Source of the DNA: Polytrichum commune
Taxonomy: Eukaryota > Streptophyta > Polytrichopsida > Polytrichales > Polytrichaceae
DNA: 60,000 bases
Assembly (NCBI GenBank): GCA_950295325.1
Contig: OX485805.1
Span: 29,687,501 to 29,747,500 of the forward strand
Direction of reading: 5' to 3'
How positions within the stretch are numbered: position 1 is the first letter of the stretch; every line of letters starts with the position of its first letter. The translations under genes and the position numbers were made by a program. This document shows positions 12,715 through 25,600 of this stretch, one piece after another. A model generated the notes under the pieces. It was not told where the DNA came from. It did no database searches and was given only the letters and a program-made list of their open reading frames with translations.

Positions 12715-13215
12715 GAAAATTAATATAAGGCATGATCACTATTGCATAACACGCATAATATTACTGTACAACACGCTGAACACTAATGCATAACACACAG
12801 TACGCTATTGCATAACACGTAGAATATGAATATGGAACACGAAAGCATAATATTGATGTAGAAAACTATTGCAAAACCTTAGCGCAAAGCTTAACACGAA
12901 ACCTAATGCAGAGGAATAATACCGAACATAGTATATGAGAGTAATGTAGAGGATTAATGTAGGAGACTAATGTAGAGTCTAATGTAGGACCTAATATAAG
13001 AGACTGATATAGAGGGTTAATACAACGGACTGATGCAGAACATAATACAAAAGTTTAATATAGGAGATTGATGTAGAATACTAATGCAAGGGCCAATGCA
13101 GAACGTAATGCAGAAGACTAAGATAGAAGATTAGTACAGAGGACTAACAATAATGTAAAAACTAACACATAAATTAATGTATAGACTAAGGCAAGAACTA
13201 ATGGAGTAAAATATT
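12715..13215. repeat. Highly degenerate short tandem repeat (ACTAATGTAGAGG-like)
   Basis: About 500 bp built of variants of a 13-18-base word such as ACTAATGTAGAG, ACTAATGCATAACAC and GCTATTGCATAACAC. The period drifts, suggesting an old expanded array. It lies in the part of copy A that is absent from copy B. Confidence 0.65.
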
Positions 13216-13749
13216 AAATAAAAATTTATACATCCAATAACTTAGGATATTAAAGCTAATACAATTAGACAATAACACATTTCTTCACTAGGGTTTAAAA
13301 ACCATGTTATTCAACATTCATAGGGTTCATCAACATTTTTGTTTATCATTCTTATTTCTATTCTTCAACAACTATTTGCATCTACCTACATGAAGAAGGG
13401 AGAGAGAAGAGTGGTCTTAGCCACAAGAATGAGAGACTGAGAGAGTGTGAGAAGTGAGCCCCCGCGCTTCTTTTGGGGGACTATCCCTTTCCACCACTAA
13501 GTGTCTCAGCCATAGATCTAGTCATATCTACATCTAATGGTTGGCATTTACGGCCACCAACACCCTAGCCGCCATTACCTAAACCCCTAGATCCAACCAT
13601 TTGATCTAATGGCCTTCATCCGCTTGACTTCATCCACTTAACATTATTCTCTGTTCGTTGTTGTCTTCCGTTTACGCCTTCATCCGCTCGACATCTCATC
13701 CGTTTGACTTTAGCCTCCATTTGTTGCATTTCTATGTCCAACGTCATCT

Positions 13750-13930
13750 TACGTTGTTATTTATCCCTTTGGCGTTGTCCTACACTGTCATTCATTTATT
13801 CGACGTCGTCCTACGCTATCATTCATCCATTCAACATCGTCCTACGCTGTTCTTCATCCATTCGGTGTTGTCCTACACTGTCCTTCATCCATTTGGCGTC
13901 GTCCTATGCTGTCATTTATCCATTGTCTAA
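13750..13930. repeat. 31-bp minisatellite, about 5-6 units
   Basis: Consecutive units begin at about 13779, 13810, 13841, 13872 and 13903. Each starts CCTACRCTGTCATTCATCC and ends in TTCGRCGTCGT. Overlapping open frames on the plus strand here are a product of the repeat. Confidence 0.85.
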
Positions 13931-15505
13931 ATTTCTTCATACTAACTAATTAACCTAAATCTAATTCTATTCATTAACTTTATTTCTATTTAGACTACGA
14001 CCCAACCGTAAGCAGTTTGATTGATTTACACGGATAAATAATAACAAATTTCTAAAGATAAAAAACAATCGAGAAGGTTCTATACACACCCGCGTAGTAA
14101 TTTCTTCTTTGTATCCGCCTATAAATTATTTCTGCTTTAACACTAGCTCAATTTGGAATAACACCAGTCAATGTAACCAACCGGATTTGAACCCGGGTTG
14201 ATCTAGACCTAATACCAGTCTCTTACACAATTCACATCCATAAGCGGATGTCTCAAAACCTAGTAGCCACCTATATATTGACTATTTCTAATAACAAACT
14301 TCTTTGCTTTTGTAGATTGTGGGCCTTAATTCAACCTGTGAGCAGTTTGAGTGGTTCACAACAGGCCTCAATCATCACCAATAGTTCAACTACAGACCAT
14401 CTCTCGGCCTTCTAGCTTCCTCCTCTCTCAGGGTTGTTCTTTACTGACACTCAACAATGCACTTTGTTTATTCCCCAGCTCATTAGACATTAGCTCATTT
14501 TGTTTCTCTCTGTCACTTAAAATCGATTTTCTCAAGGCGATATCAGATTATGGTTTCCCTACATTCTCCCTCGCGTAGGGGTCGTTATCTCACTTCTTGC
14601 GCTAATGATTTTATTTCCCTATGTTGAGGTTCATTCTCCCTATTCTCTCGCTCTCAAGTGCCGAACTTCGAAAGGATCTTTTCACTTGGACTATGTTTAC
14701 ATGATATTCAATCTTCTTCCGACTATAGTCTTTCACAATTGAATTCCTCCTATGATTCCTTATACATTCATATTCTCTCAACTCTCATTCACTTTCCCAT
14801 ATCTTACTCCTCTTCTTGATTCATATCTTCTCTTGCTCTGAGGTTGATCAATTCTCTTTATCTTGTATTGTTCTCCACTCTTTGAACTCACTCAATTCCA
14901 TTCAATGTTTAAGGCTTAGTCCATTGTAATTTCAACAACAGACAATAATTTATCACATTACTTTTATCAATTCAAATTCACGTACTGACACGCTCAATCA
15001 CACTCACAAACTCTCAATCAAACGATTGCAACTTTAACAATGGACAACAATTTCATAATTCATATTCACTCTCCAAAAACAGAAAATAGTTTGACCAAAC
15101 TTTGGTCCTTTAATCAGTTTTTGATTCAAAACAACAATATGCTTCAACAGAAATCGTTAACCCCGCAATCACTGCGGTGATTACTTAAATCACAAAGAAA
15201 ATAATTCAACTAGAACCTCGCCCATTCTCAATGCTAAGGGAGACAAGCCTATCAGTTTAATTATATGCTCAATAATTTTCAAAGAATGTTTGCCTTCCTC
15301 TCCGCTGCCAGCCCCTTTGGCTCGGCCGGAGAGGTGATGATAGTTTATGTAACCAACTATGGGCACCTAAGCCCATGCTAATAGTTATAACTACCTTCCT
15401 AGCCTATAGTTCAACTATTTCCATCTACTTGGATGAAACTTCATCCGAGTTTAACCATCTGCCCATAGTTAAACTATTTGATCAAAAATTCGGCTCACAA
15501 GTGCC

Positions 15506-15928
15506 CTTTACAGTAATACAACATTTGGATCCAAATGTCATGTTACCGAGAATTTGACGTTCAAATAATATGACACTTTCTTATGCGACCAAACATGTCT
15601 TACTAAAAGAGGGATAACTTAATTTTATGCATGTTTGTCTTCTAGACTCTAGAGCAAGGATAAGAGATACCTAGGTCATGGTATCATGATGAATTTTGAA
15701 GTCTGGAGCCATATAGATAAACACAAGGAATCCATCTTTAAGTAATCTGTGGTGGACAGTTTGTGAAGTACAACAGCAAAGCATTTATTCCATGTGTAGG
15801 CCACTAAGAAGGTCTGTTCGTGCCTCACCTGAGTACAGTGTTGTCTTCTTTCGAGTCAAATCAGATTATCACAAAAGAAAGTAAAGTACTCATAAGCAAG
15901 CAGGCCGGCGTCTACTCACTTTCGATTC
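15506..15928. other. 5' flank of the PR-10-like gene
   Basis: Noncoding DNA between repeat copy A and the PR-10-like gene. No recognisable element apart from the TATA-like site annotated next. Confidence 0.4.
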
Positions 15929-15936
15929 GTATAAAC
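15929..15936 (+). promoter_or_regulatory. TATA-like box for the PR-10-like gene
   Basis: GTATAAAC lies about 100 bp before the chosen ATG, leaving room for a 5' leader of about 70 nt. Sequence-only inference. Confidence 0.4.
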
Positions 15937-16031
15937 ACCAGAGCCATTGCCCCCAGAACATCACCCTCAACTTCTCGTGTTCTCCGTTGTGCATCTTAGA
16001 TCTGTTTCTGAAGCCCTTCTCCAACACCAAA

Positions 16032-17253
16032 ATGCCAACATTGCCAGAAAGGTCGCAAGTGGTTCCCGGTGCACCGGCGACACATTTCCACGGAGTTAAG
16101 CACATGAGTGCAGTGTTTCCAAACTCCTGCCCGCATCTCTTCTCCTCTGAGCATGATGAGGGTGATGGTGGAGTAGGCACCAAGTGTACCTTTAAGGCTC
16201 CCAACTTGCGTACGTGCCTGGACTCAATTCTCGTCCTTAATTAGAGCTTTTTCTTGTCCAATTGAATAGGATCAACCTTATGATTTTCAACTTACATAAT
16301 ATGTAAGTTGGTCCACACATTTGAGTTATTATTAGCGTTCATACTAAGCTTTGCGCACATCCTCATTTCGGTCTTGCCTGCATCCTTAGATTACTAGATC
16401 TACCATGAGATGAACATACACATATTTGTCGTCATTGTAGTATTGTACGTCTTGAGTGGTCTTGGTGGAGATATAGGTCCTAAACTTGATTTATATATGG
16501 CAAGGCTTGTACTGAGGAATGTATGTCACTCAAAAGACATTTGTTGCAATGGAGAGTAGACGGTGTGCTTAAGGCTTGATACAGACACCATCCTAGGTTT
16601 GATAGTAGTTAATAGAATTGACAAGACTGATGTGATCACTTAAAAAGTTAGAGGATCTTCACTTTGACCTCTTATTGTTAGAGAGGGGATTATCACATAC
16701 AAGCGTACCTCTCATCTATCCAACATAAAACTTGGCAACATCAAATTTGAAAATGGGTACTTCTACCCAAAAAAGAGAGACAAACCAACTTTGGAATCAA
16801 CCTCCCCGGCATCTCCCTACCCAATCCAATGGCTAAAAATTGTCTGTGGAGTTGGAAGTACCCCCAACAAGCCGGTCATACACCTTCAGATAATGTAAGA
16901 AAACTAATGATCTCGAGTCAAGTCTGGATGCTAATTTGGAGTTCTATAATGTTGCAGATCCCCATGATGGTGGCACTCTGACAGTAAACACAGTGATGGA
17001 AGTGTATGATGAAGCTACCCACACTTATGTAATAAGTAGTCAGGGAGACCCAAGATACACACTGACGAGGTGGACAGTCAGGTTTCTGCCTGGCCCAACG
17101 CCTGATACCAGCACATTGAAATGGTCTTGCGAATACACGCCCGTCCATGCGGACACCCCCGGCCCAGAGGAGTTCATGGACATGGTGCCTCAAGTGTTTG
17201 ATAATTTTGCTCCTCATGCAGAAGAGCACCTTGCTAAACAGCAGGCCGCATGA
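16032..17253 (+). CDS. PR-10 / Bet v 1-like (MLP/START-fold) protein, complete, two exons
   Basis: Exons 16032-16209 and 16958-17253 join in phase (59 codons plus one base, then AT...) to give 157 residues, the usual size for this family. The donor is C/GTACGTG and the acceptor TGTTGCAG. Family marks are the PGAPATHF start, the glycine-rich loop GDGGVGT at residues 44-50, the MEVYDEATHTYV strand, the WTVRFLPG strand and LKWSCEYTPV before a long C-terminal helix. These match the Bet v 1 fold, a cytosolic hydrophobic-ligand pocket known for binding hormones and secondary metabolites and often induced by stress. Which ligand is bound cannot be told. An ATG at 15987 is in frame but would add an atypical 15-residue extension. 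The 748-bp intron holds a repeat fragment. AATAAA occurs at 17312-17317. The gene appears intact. Confidence 0.85.
16680..16735 (+). repeat. MITE fragment in the PR-10 intron
   Basis: GATTATCACATACAAGCGTA and the following CCTCTCATC.ATCCAACATAAAA match one arm of the MITE at 45614-45783. Only one arm is evident here. Confidence 0.6.
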
Positions 17254-18913
17254 ACTGATGCCAAGTGCGATCATCCGGCTGTAATGTCCAATGTGCGGAC
17301 AATCTCGACAAAATAAACTATATACACAAAAAGTAGGTTGAAATATAATACCTATGATCATGCCTCAAATGTACAAGAGTAATGTCGCAACTGTTCTCAA
17401 GATTGTTCTTGATGTCCAGAGCGGTTCTAAAATAAAACTGTGCTATCTAAGGTTTTTGTAAATGTCGTGGTGTGTTCAGAATGCTTGAAATGTTCTCAAG
17501 GTTGTTTCTGAGAGCGATGAAAGGTTCTGAAATGTAAATTTGCAATCAGTTTGTGACACTGCTCGCTTTTATTTTTTATTTTATTTTTGGTACTTGAAGG
17601 GGACTTGAGGATTTTTTTTAAACGGTTCTGTAACTCTCATATGCACGGTGGCTTCAGTCTTATTGCTCCAGAGGTATCGACTAGAAGCCATCTAGTCAAA
17701 TGGCTCAAGAGTGCATTTGATGGTGGCAATACCAACCTTCACCTCCTTATTAGGTTCAGAGTTTGGTGCTCCAGACATGCCTGCATGAATAATTGGAGTA
17801 AGAGTTGTTGGTGGTTATTTCTCCAAAAACACCTCCCTACCCAAGGTTCCAATGTGTCGTCCCCCAAGTCTCCATGAAGACTTCTAACTTACACCTTACA
17901 TAAATATTAGAAAATTCATATTCCCCTTGGGCGTGGCCTTGGTTGTGCAAAGTTAATGACTTCTTGAATCCATTGAGTCCCACTTGGCAACTGTCATTGT
18001 TACAACAACGGGCCCCTTTTGAACTAACTATGGGTTTGGGTTGCAACAATATATAGGTATGAAGTCTAAAAATATATGTGAATCGTCTTGTGGCCCATAC
18101 TACGAATGACATATGTGGATGAAAAAACTGGTAAGAGAGTTGAATACAAAGCCAAGATGAATTCGGAATAGAGGATAATGGCAGGGGTGGACAAAATGTC
18201 ATGCATTTGCCTTCAACAAAAGTTGGAGGACACGAGCTCCTTCATAGCATGGAGGGTATTGACACCTTCGTCACACAAGAGCAATTTAATATTAATGTCC
18301 CGGCATCTTCCTTGTCCTTTGAAGCAATTGAGGACTTGTTCCCAAATTATATTTGCAATTTGTGTCAATTTTAACTTGATGTAGTTTGGGGCATGTCACA
18401 ACTCACATTCCCACAAGAGAGCTTTGTGGTGGAAGGGTCCAAAATGTCTATGGTAGCCTGAAGCATATACTCAAGTCTTCATATTCACAAAGTTTGTGAT
18501 TAGGGTTGTTTTTCTTCCGCAAGCTTACTCACCACCCATATTTTGTTAGAAAGGGATGATCTCCGTTGCTTAATTCATGTGGTTGGTGATTTGCACCAAC
18601 ATTTTAGGATGGAGGTAGAGGCCAAGCAAGGGCCTTCCACCAATTCTTGGGCCTAGGAATCATGTGTCGGAAGTGTAGTGTTCTAGACATGATTTGCAAT
18701 TCTAATCAAAGAACGCCATTGAAACTAGGTGAAGGTGTATCTAATTAGAGGAACGTGTGCTATTGAACCCCACGTTGTAAAGGACTCAAGAACCATGAAT
18801 CCAAAACCCAATAGTTGTTGTTCAGTGGGTGTTCAGTGCAGAAGTTGCCCTAGAAAGTTTGTTGAGGAAATTAAAGATCGCAGGGTAAACTGAATAACTG
18901 AACAAAATTAGTA
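17254..18913. other. 3' flank of the PR-10 gene and intergenic DNA
   Basis: The first about 300 bp have GGTTCTCAAGRTTGTT-type internal repeats and probably include the 3' UTR. No gene is supported from 17.6 to 18.9 kb. Confidence 0.4.
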
Positions 18914-18923
18914 GCTTCAAGGG
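18914..18923. repeat. Left target-site duplication of the 14.5-kb element (GCTTCAAGGG)
   Basis: A 10-bp word identical to 33448-33457 and placed exactly outside paired inverted ends. A 9-11-bp duplication is characteristic of the Mutator superfamily. Confidence 0.8.
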
Positions 18924-18938
18924 CAGGAATGCTATCTT

Positions 18939-18980
18939 GTGAGCGGTGAGCGGTGAGCGGTGAGCAGTGAGCGGTGAGCA
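18939..18980 (+). repeat. Heptamer array in the left terminal inverted repeat (6 x GTGAGCG/A)
   Basis: Six uninterrupted units: GTGAGCG three times, then GTGAGCA, GTGAGCG, GTGAGCA. The array is part of the inverted end and pairs with 33398-33432. Arrays like this at element ends are commonly transposase-binding sites; that role is inference. Confidence 0.85.
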
Positions 18981-18998
18981 GAAAATTTGAATTTTTAT

Positions 18999-19660
18999 TC
19001 TTCAAATTTTTCAATGAAATGTATGATATAGACCCTATGACCGTGGAGAATTTATGGTTTCATTCTATAAAATCTGCATATTATTTAACAAAAATTAATC
19101 AAGGTCCTATTCCCGCGGAGGGATTCTTGCAGTTCACACAAATGATTTTTTTTGGAAAGGCCTTGTAAACAAAAAAAACACCTTTGGTACATTAGAATCT
19201 CCCAACATGCATATCAACATGGTTGAATTTTTTTCAAATGGCCCAATTTAAATAGTCATCATCTAGACATTAAAGTGGTTAATAAAATACGCATCTATTT
19301 AAGTACGCATCATGGTTAAGTGCGCAATTTTTTTTTACAAAAATCAGGGTTTGTATTTTATTGTTTGAATATGTCATGCAGAGTCGTTTGTCGCGAATGC
19401 ATGAATTTTTTATGCTTGACATTAAATGTCAGTTTGTTGATGTTTTGCTAAAACGTCTCAAACGATCATCACAATTCATCATACATATGTCTAGCTTCCG
19501 TTTGAACATCGGAGCAAAGCAATTGGTCGTCGATGTCGAGGACAATGCTATGTAGAGCTTCAAAGTCTTTAAAGTTCTTAAAATCCAATGTTCATAAAAA
19601 TAAAAATAGATCATATATTAGAAGGAAATACACGTATTTTTATGTGAAGTGCTTCAATGA
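18999..19660. other. Left subterminal region of the 14.5-kb element
   Basis: AT-rich noncoding DNA between the left end and the stop codon of the methyltransferase-like gene. It presumably holds that gene's 3' UTR. No palindrome of the TTGTCTCGGATCCGAGACAA type is present here. Confidence 0.45.
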
Positions 19661-22600
19661 TCACGAAGACATTTCAACATCATTAGAAGCCTCAATCCAT
19701 CCTTCCTCGCTATCACTGTCACTAGATGATCCATCAACTTCTGCAGAAATATGAAAATATTTTTCTACAGGACGGCAACTACTAGGTTTTTCTGGAGAAG
19801 GGTCTGGTGATGAAGTAGCTGCATACGCTTCTGCAACAATCTCAGCATGAAAAGGAAGCTGAAGAGGTCTAATAGGGCTTCTAATCTTACTGATATAGTG
19901 TGAGAGAATGCTTCCATCATACTTCATCATAGAGGACTTCAACGCTTCCTTGCGCCATCTATAAACAAGTAAAAATCAACCATTTAAAAATGTTGGTAAG
20001 AAAAATTGAGGAAATGTTTAAAAATTTGAAGATAGATAGTGTAGACTTACTTACAAGCTCGCTTGGCAACAGTCTTCTTCTCTGGCTCATTTGCATTCTC
20101 CAAAGGGCGTTTCTTCTTTGGAGAAGACCTTGTAACTTTGACTGACTGAACTTCTTTAGCTTGGGGAAGAAGAGGAACCAATACCTCTTTGTATAAGATA
20201 CTGTCATATTCAAATGCAATAATATGACGATGAAGACTCTTTGATGCCCGAACAGAAGCACCTGAAATAAACAGCACCATTTAGTACTTGGTATAAATTA
20301 ATGACCAAACATATCAAAAGAAAAGTATAGGGAAAAATAATACCTGTGGAGGCTGTGAGGTCCATGACAATGTCATCTTCAACCGTGCAGAGATCAATAA
20401 GAGCCATGAGTAAATTAGAAGATTTCTCCTGTGCACCTCTAAATGGCATTCTATTCTCCGACTGAACAGTTAGAGAATCAACATCAATGAGGTTTGTGAG
20501 ATGTCCATCTGATGACAACTTGATGCCCTGTGCAAGAAGTTCAGAACGGTCACAAAACACAAAATTGGACATTAGAACCTCTTCATCCGGATTTTCCTTT
20601 CTAACAAAGCATTTCACTATGAAACACTTATGCGTACGGGATGGATGATCCGGGACGGTAAAAAGAAGGCCGTTAATTGCAAACCACTTGGATTCCTCCT
20701 GAAAATTTGCCCAATCCGCCCAAGATAAAAGCTCATTGGATATAAACTTTGAATCAGGATAAAATACAATGAGGGCACCATCATCTTGAAGAAACTGCAT
20801 GGCAAACTCAAAATGCCTCTTCATCCATATGGATTCCACTTTTCCATCTATACCATCTGGTTTAGTCTTTGGATGACGGTTCCAATGTGGAATTTCACCA
20901 GCAATACCAAGTCCATGAACAGGTAAATCCTCCGGAACATCAAAGATAACAAGATCAACTACATTATCAGCTTCACAACCCGCATAGCTTTGAATTTTTT
21001 TACCTTGATGATCTTTAATCCATGCTTTCATACGCCTCCAAATCTTTGGCTCATCACTCTCAGTAACATCATCAAACAAGTCCAAAATACCTGAAGGACT
21101 GTCATTGATGATCTCTATCCCACTCTCTACATCATCCAACTACAAGCATGGGATAGTATACACCGTTTGTGACGGAAAAGGGGCAACGGAAAGAGGCACC
21201 TAAGAAACCAAAGGAGTAATAGTAGCGGGCATGCTACTGCCTGAAGGAGAAATACCCACATAAGAAAGAAGTTTCTCTGGCCCTTTCTTTAATACAAGCT
21301 TCGCCAACTCTTTGTTCCGTGCCGCAACCTCATTTTTCAACTTTATTTCCTCCTCCTTGTCTTTCTTCTTTTCTTCTTTCTCCTTCAAACGAGTTTCAAC
21401 CTTTGCTTTCTTGTCAGCCAATTTCTTCCTTTGTTTGTCAGATAAAGAGTTGTCATCACCCATCTCCGATGCATCTTCTTCAATATACACCAAATTCTCA
21501 GCCTCTAATTGTTGCATCATATTGTCACAACTAGCCTTCAAAGCTCTCTCGTCTTTAGGACATCTTTCATTTTCCTTTAACTCAAGATACCAAGGACATT
21601 GAAGAAGATGAGGTATTCCAAAATATTTTTTCTGATAGTCTGAAAAAATACATTCACTACTATAAACATCCACCCACTTGTTAAAACGTTGAGGAATGTT
21701 CTTCCTATCAATGGCCCCCTTAATCACCAACTCCCTTCAGAAATATCTCAAGATAGCTCTCTTCATAGCATTCTCAGTACCAGCTTGGACAAGAAATAAC
21801 TCCTTCTTCGTATAAGTGCCATCATTTGAAAAAAATTCTTCGAAAGCCTTCCCCCACAAAGTAATAGAATGGGACTCAATCCAAGTTCCAATATCGTCCA
21901 CTGGGTTGGGCAAGTCCTCGGTCTTCAATATGATAGCATTTTCCTCCATAATTTTCTCAAATCGATTTACTGCCTCTTCCTCTAACTGCAACAATGTACA
22001 ATTATTCAGCAAAACAAATTCAATTCAATCCATCTAATTCTCAAATTTTAGATATAACTTAAACTTCATAAAAAATACAAATATACGGTTTAAAATAACA
22101 TATCCCAGTCCAGAAGGCAGCTTGATCTATCCAAATCCGAAGAACTGAATCAGAAGCGGGTGAAGGAGGAAAGTTGTATTCTTTACGACTCTTCTTACTC
22201 ATATTTCACCACCTTAACCATCTCTCTTTGTGCTTCGAAGAAACCTTTGTTGTTGCAATAAGTTGTAGTTTCTCTGAAGTCATCTCAGACTTCACTTGAA
22301 AGATATCAAAGTGACGAATAATCTACTTTCAAAAGTACAATTAGATTAGTAAAAATTTGCACTACAAAAAAAGACATAATATAGAAAACATTTAATGACA
22401 TATATGCAAAATTTACGACATTAATTGTTTAGGTTTAACCCTCTCAAACCCGTAATCAAGCCAACCACACAAAATAACATCACAAAAACCAGTGAAGGCC
22501 TCCTAATTTAACTAATCACTTACCTTAGCCACATAGAACTTCTTCTAAAACAAAACACACAATAACCATGTAAAGGGCAGTAAGAGGATTATTATTTCAT

Positions 22601-25600
22601 AAATATTTATTATAAACGTCCCATCTAACTTCTCTCGGATCCGAGACCATGCAAACCAAGTTGAATAAAATTACAAAAAACAAAAAAATCTATGATAGAT
22701 GGTGGAGCACATACCTCTCTTATAAAACCCTCCATTTGCTGGATTGGCAATTGCGAGGTACTGAGATAGGTTTGTGGAGAGGGAGGTCTTCTTTGCCTCA
22801 ACAGCCTTAGTTGCGGCGGCTTGTAGTTCAAACGGACTTCCAATTCTATCTTCGCCTGTACCGGTGACAAGTCTGTCTTTGTACCACCTGATTGCCTCTT
22901 CTTGTGCTGCGGAGATTTCTCACTACAAACAAAGATAACAAATTCAGACAAGTTCTCATTTAAACTTGTAGGTGACAAATTGAAAGTAGACAAATAATTT
23001 ACCTCGTATAAACAATTGATGAATGCATCGTGAGTAAGATGATACCACTTCCGTCTCTTCCCACCGTGACGATTCCACTCAAGAATACTAGCTTGAAGGT
23101 CTTCATCACTGACAAATCCTTTAAGTTGATCAAAGTCTAGCAATCCCAATTGCTGGACACGCTTGACATTGTGCGTGAAGTGTTGGACGACGTGATCAAC
23201 CTGGTTTTTCCTGGATTGCATACACCTCAACTAAGAATACAAATGATATACGATGCATTTACTAACATGAGTATTTAAATAATAAATAACAAGAAATTCG
23301 AAATTCAAATAACATATTTTGAAGAACTTACTTGTTCCAATCTGTCATCGCATGCAATAGCATGTTACAATTTTCTGAAGATACGTTGATGAAAACAGAA
23401 CGTACGGGAACATGAAAAAATGCATCATCTTTATGGAGGGCACTAATGACATTCATCCATGCAATATGACGGTGATTCCCGTCCCATACGTAGAAAAACC
23501 GATTAGAATACTTTCCTAATGCTGAATTTTTTGCCAATCGAGCTTCAAACTCCAAATCCTCCTTGCGCCACAAATCCGACCATGAAGCCCGATGAGTCTC
23601 CGTGACGGTTGCTTCTTCCATTCTGAAACTCCTTAAGGATAGATAGAAGCAGGCTGATGCCCGCCTATACCCACGAGAGAACTCTGCTTTCAACTTCTGA
23701 ATGCCAGTCTTCAAGGGCTCTCTAACATCCTTCATAGGAATCATCCTGCACAAAGGCACGTCAAGTTCACAGTTTGGAGATTCAAGTGCACTTTGAATTG
23801 CATCATGTGAATTGCCTCTCACGGCTCTCCGTAATTTCTCCTCAATCTCTGCTAAACCACCATCTTCAACCTCCATGTTGACCTTTGGGCTCTCGCTTTC
23901 ACCCTCTGCAAATTCGTGAGTCATCTGCGCATATGGATAAGAGAATTGAGAAATAAGAGCATTTTCAAAAAAAAGACTAAAACCAAACAATGAGAACAAG
24001 ATCATTTTGAAAAAAATAAAATGAAATAGTACCCATCCACCCTTGTTTCGGATCCGAGACACCAAATTTAACGCACAAAATTGGAGTGAGTCCCTTAACG
24101 AATTGAGAAATAAAGCATTTTCGAAAAAAAAAACTACAACCAAGCAATGAGGACAAGAGCATTTTCAAAAAAAAGAAAATGAAATAGTAGCCCTCCACCC
24201 TTGTCTCGGATCCGAGACAACCCATTTAATGCACAATCCTAGAGGAAAACTGACGGGTTTCTCTGATGTACATGAAGCCCTGCCGCTTAGAACCCAAGGC
24301 TATGAGAACAAGCGCATTTTCAAAATAAACAAAACAAATAGTACCCGTCCACCCTTGTTTCGGATCCGAGACAACAAATTTAACGCACAAAATTGGAGTG
24401 AGTCCCTTAACGAATTGAGAAATAAAGCATTTTTGAAAAACAAAACTACAACCAAGCAATGAGGACAAGAGCATTTTCAAAAACAAATGCATGAAATAGT
24501 ACCCGTCCACCCTTGTCTCGGATCCGAGACAACCCATTTAACGCACAGTCAGAAAGGCAAACTAACATATTTCTCTTATAGATATACACAAGCTCTAACT
24601 ACCTTAAAACCCACGGAAATGACACCAAGAGCATTTTCAAAAATAGCAAAACAAACAGCACCCCTCTACCCTTGTCTCGGATCCGAGACAACCATTCCTA
24701 CACCATCTCCGCCTCTGCCTCTGTTGCAACAACCAGCAACACTCCGAGCAGGTTATGAGGGAGCACTCATCCGTGGCGGGCTATGAGGAAGCACACCTCC
24801 TCGATCCATCCCCATGGAATTTGCACCCGAGCAGTGATGAGCTCAGCATTTATGAATTAGCCGGGTGGCGGTCACTGCTTTGCTTGCCCAATGCCGATTT
24901 GTAACTACACTTGTGCTCATCCAAACTCTAAGGTAGGTGCGCCTTGAATGGTTACTTTGTCCGTCTACGCCACGTCTCCTAGGATATGAAACCCGCCACT
25001 AGCACAAGACGGCTAGCAAATCCAAATCAAGGCCATAGCCACTTTCCTCGTACACTTTGGAGCACGTATGAACCATCCTATTCGTTGTCGAAAGTGAAGA
25101 TTCTTGTGCTCATTAAGTGGTCGTGATATAGGTCTCCCCAATTATGATCAATCACAATTGGGGAATCAAATTGAGGGTGAAATGAATCAATCACAACCAT
25201 GAATCAAAAGCTTCAAACAAAAATAAACAGATCCATACCTGTTGTGTATACATGTTGTGTAACAGATCCATATACAGTGTGAGCATACCTGTTGGGACCC
25301 GAAAGCCTTGTCTCGGATCCGAGACAAGGCTTCATTGAGGCGCAAGGAACCTGACAGGTGGGATCCCCCGGTAACAAAGGGAGACTAGGAAGAGTTTTGA
25401 GAGCTGAGGCATATATATCCAACCTCTCGTGCGCTTTGTGTGGGGGGATACATAACTCAACACTCATCTCTTTTGGTATAAGCCAATGCCACATTTGCAA
25501 TATAAATCACACAGCTTGGGATTTTCAGAAAGTCAACAAGCTGTAATCATAGCAGAGGATCCATTATATTCATGAGGAAGAAGATGAAAAAAAAAAACCA

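Larger units (their letters stand above)
11675..15505 (-). repeat. Large noncoding repeat, copy A (inverted relative to 38700-40905)
   Basis: Both ends and several internal blocks match copy B in reverse complement: 11690-11800 with 40770-40885, 12180-12420 with 40160-40350, 15100-15200 with 39035-39110, and 15340-15505 with 38730-38880. Copy A carries about 1.6 kb extra (roughly 12.7-14.3 kb) that is rich in minisatellites. No reverse transcriptase, integrase or transposase frame is visible. It could be a decayed nonautonomous LTR-type or other large element; the class is undetermined. Confidence 0.65.

Noticed and set aside
14180-14215. tRNA or SINE signal: GGGTTCAAATCCGG on the minus strand resembles a pol III B box
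   Set aside because: No cloverleaf can be drawn, and the only A-box-like word (TGGCTACTAGG) is too far upstream. At most it is a remnant, inside repeat copy A.
17587-18202. Open frames of about 96-121 codons downstream of the PR-10 gene
   Set aside because: No start or splice context, no motif, and they overlap on opposite strands.
24226-24786. Open frames repeating SDPKQGW-like words
   Set aside because: They are translations of the palindrome-bearing tandem repeat, not a protein repeat.
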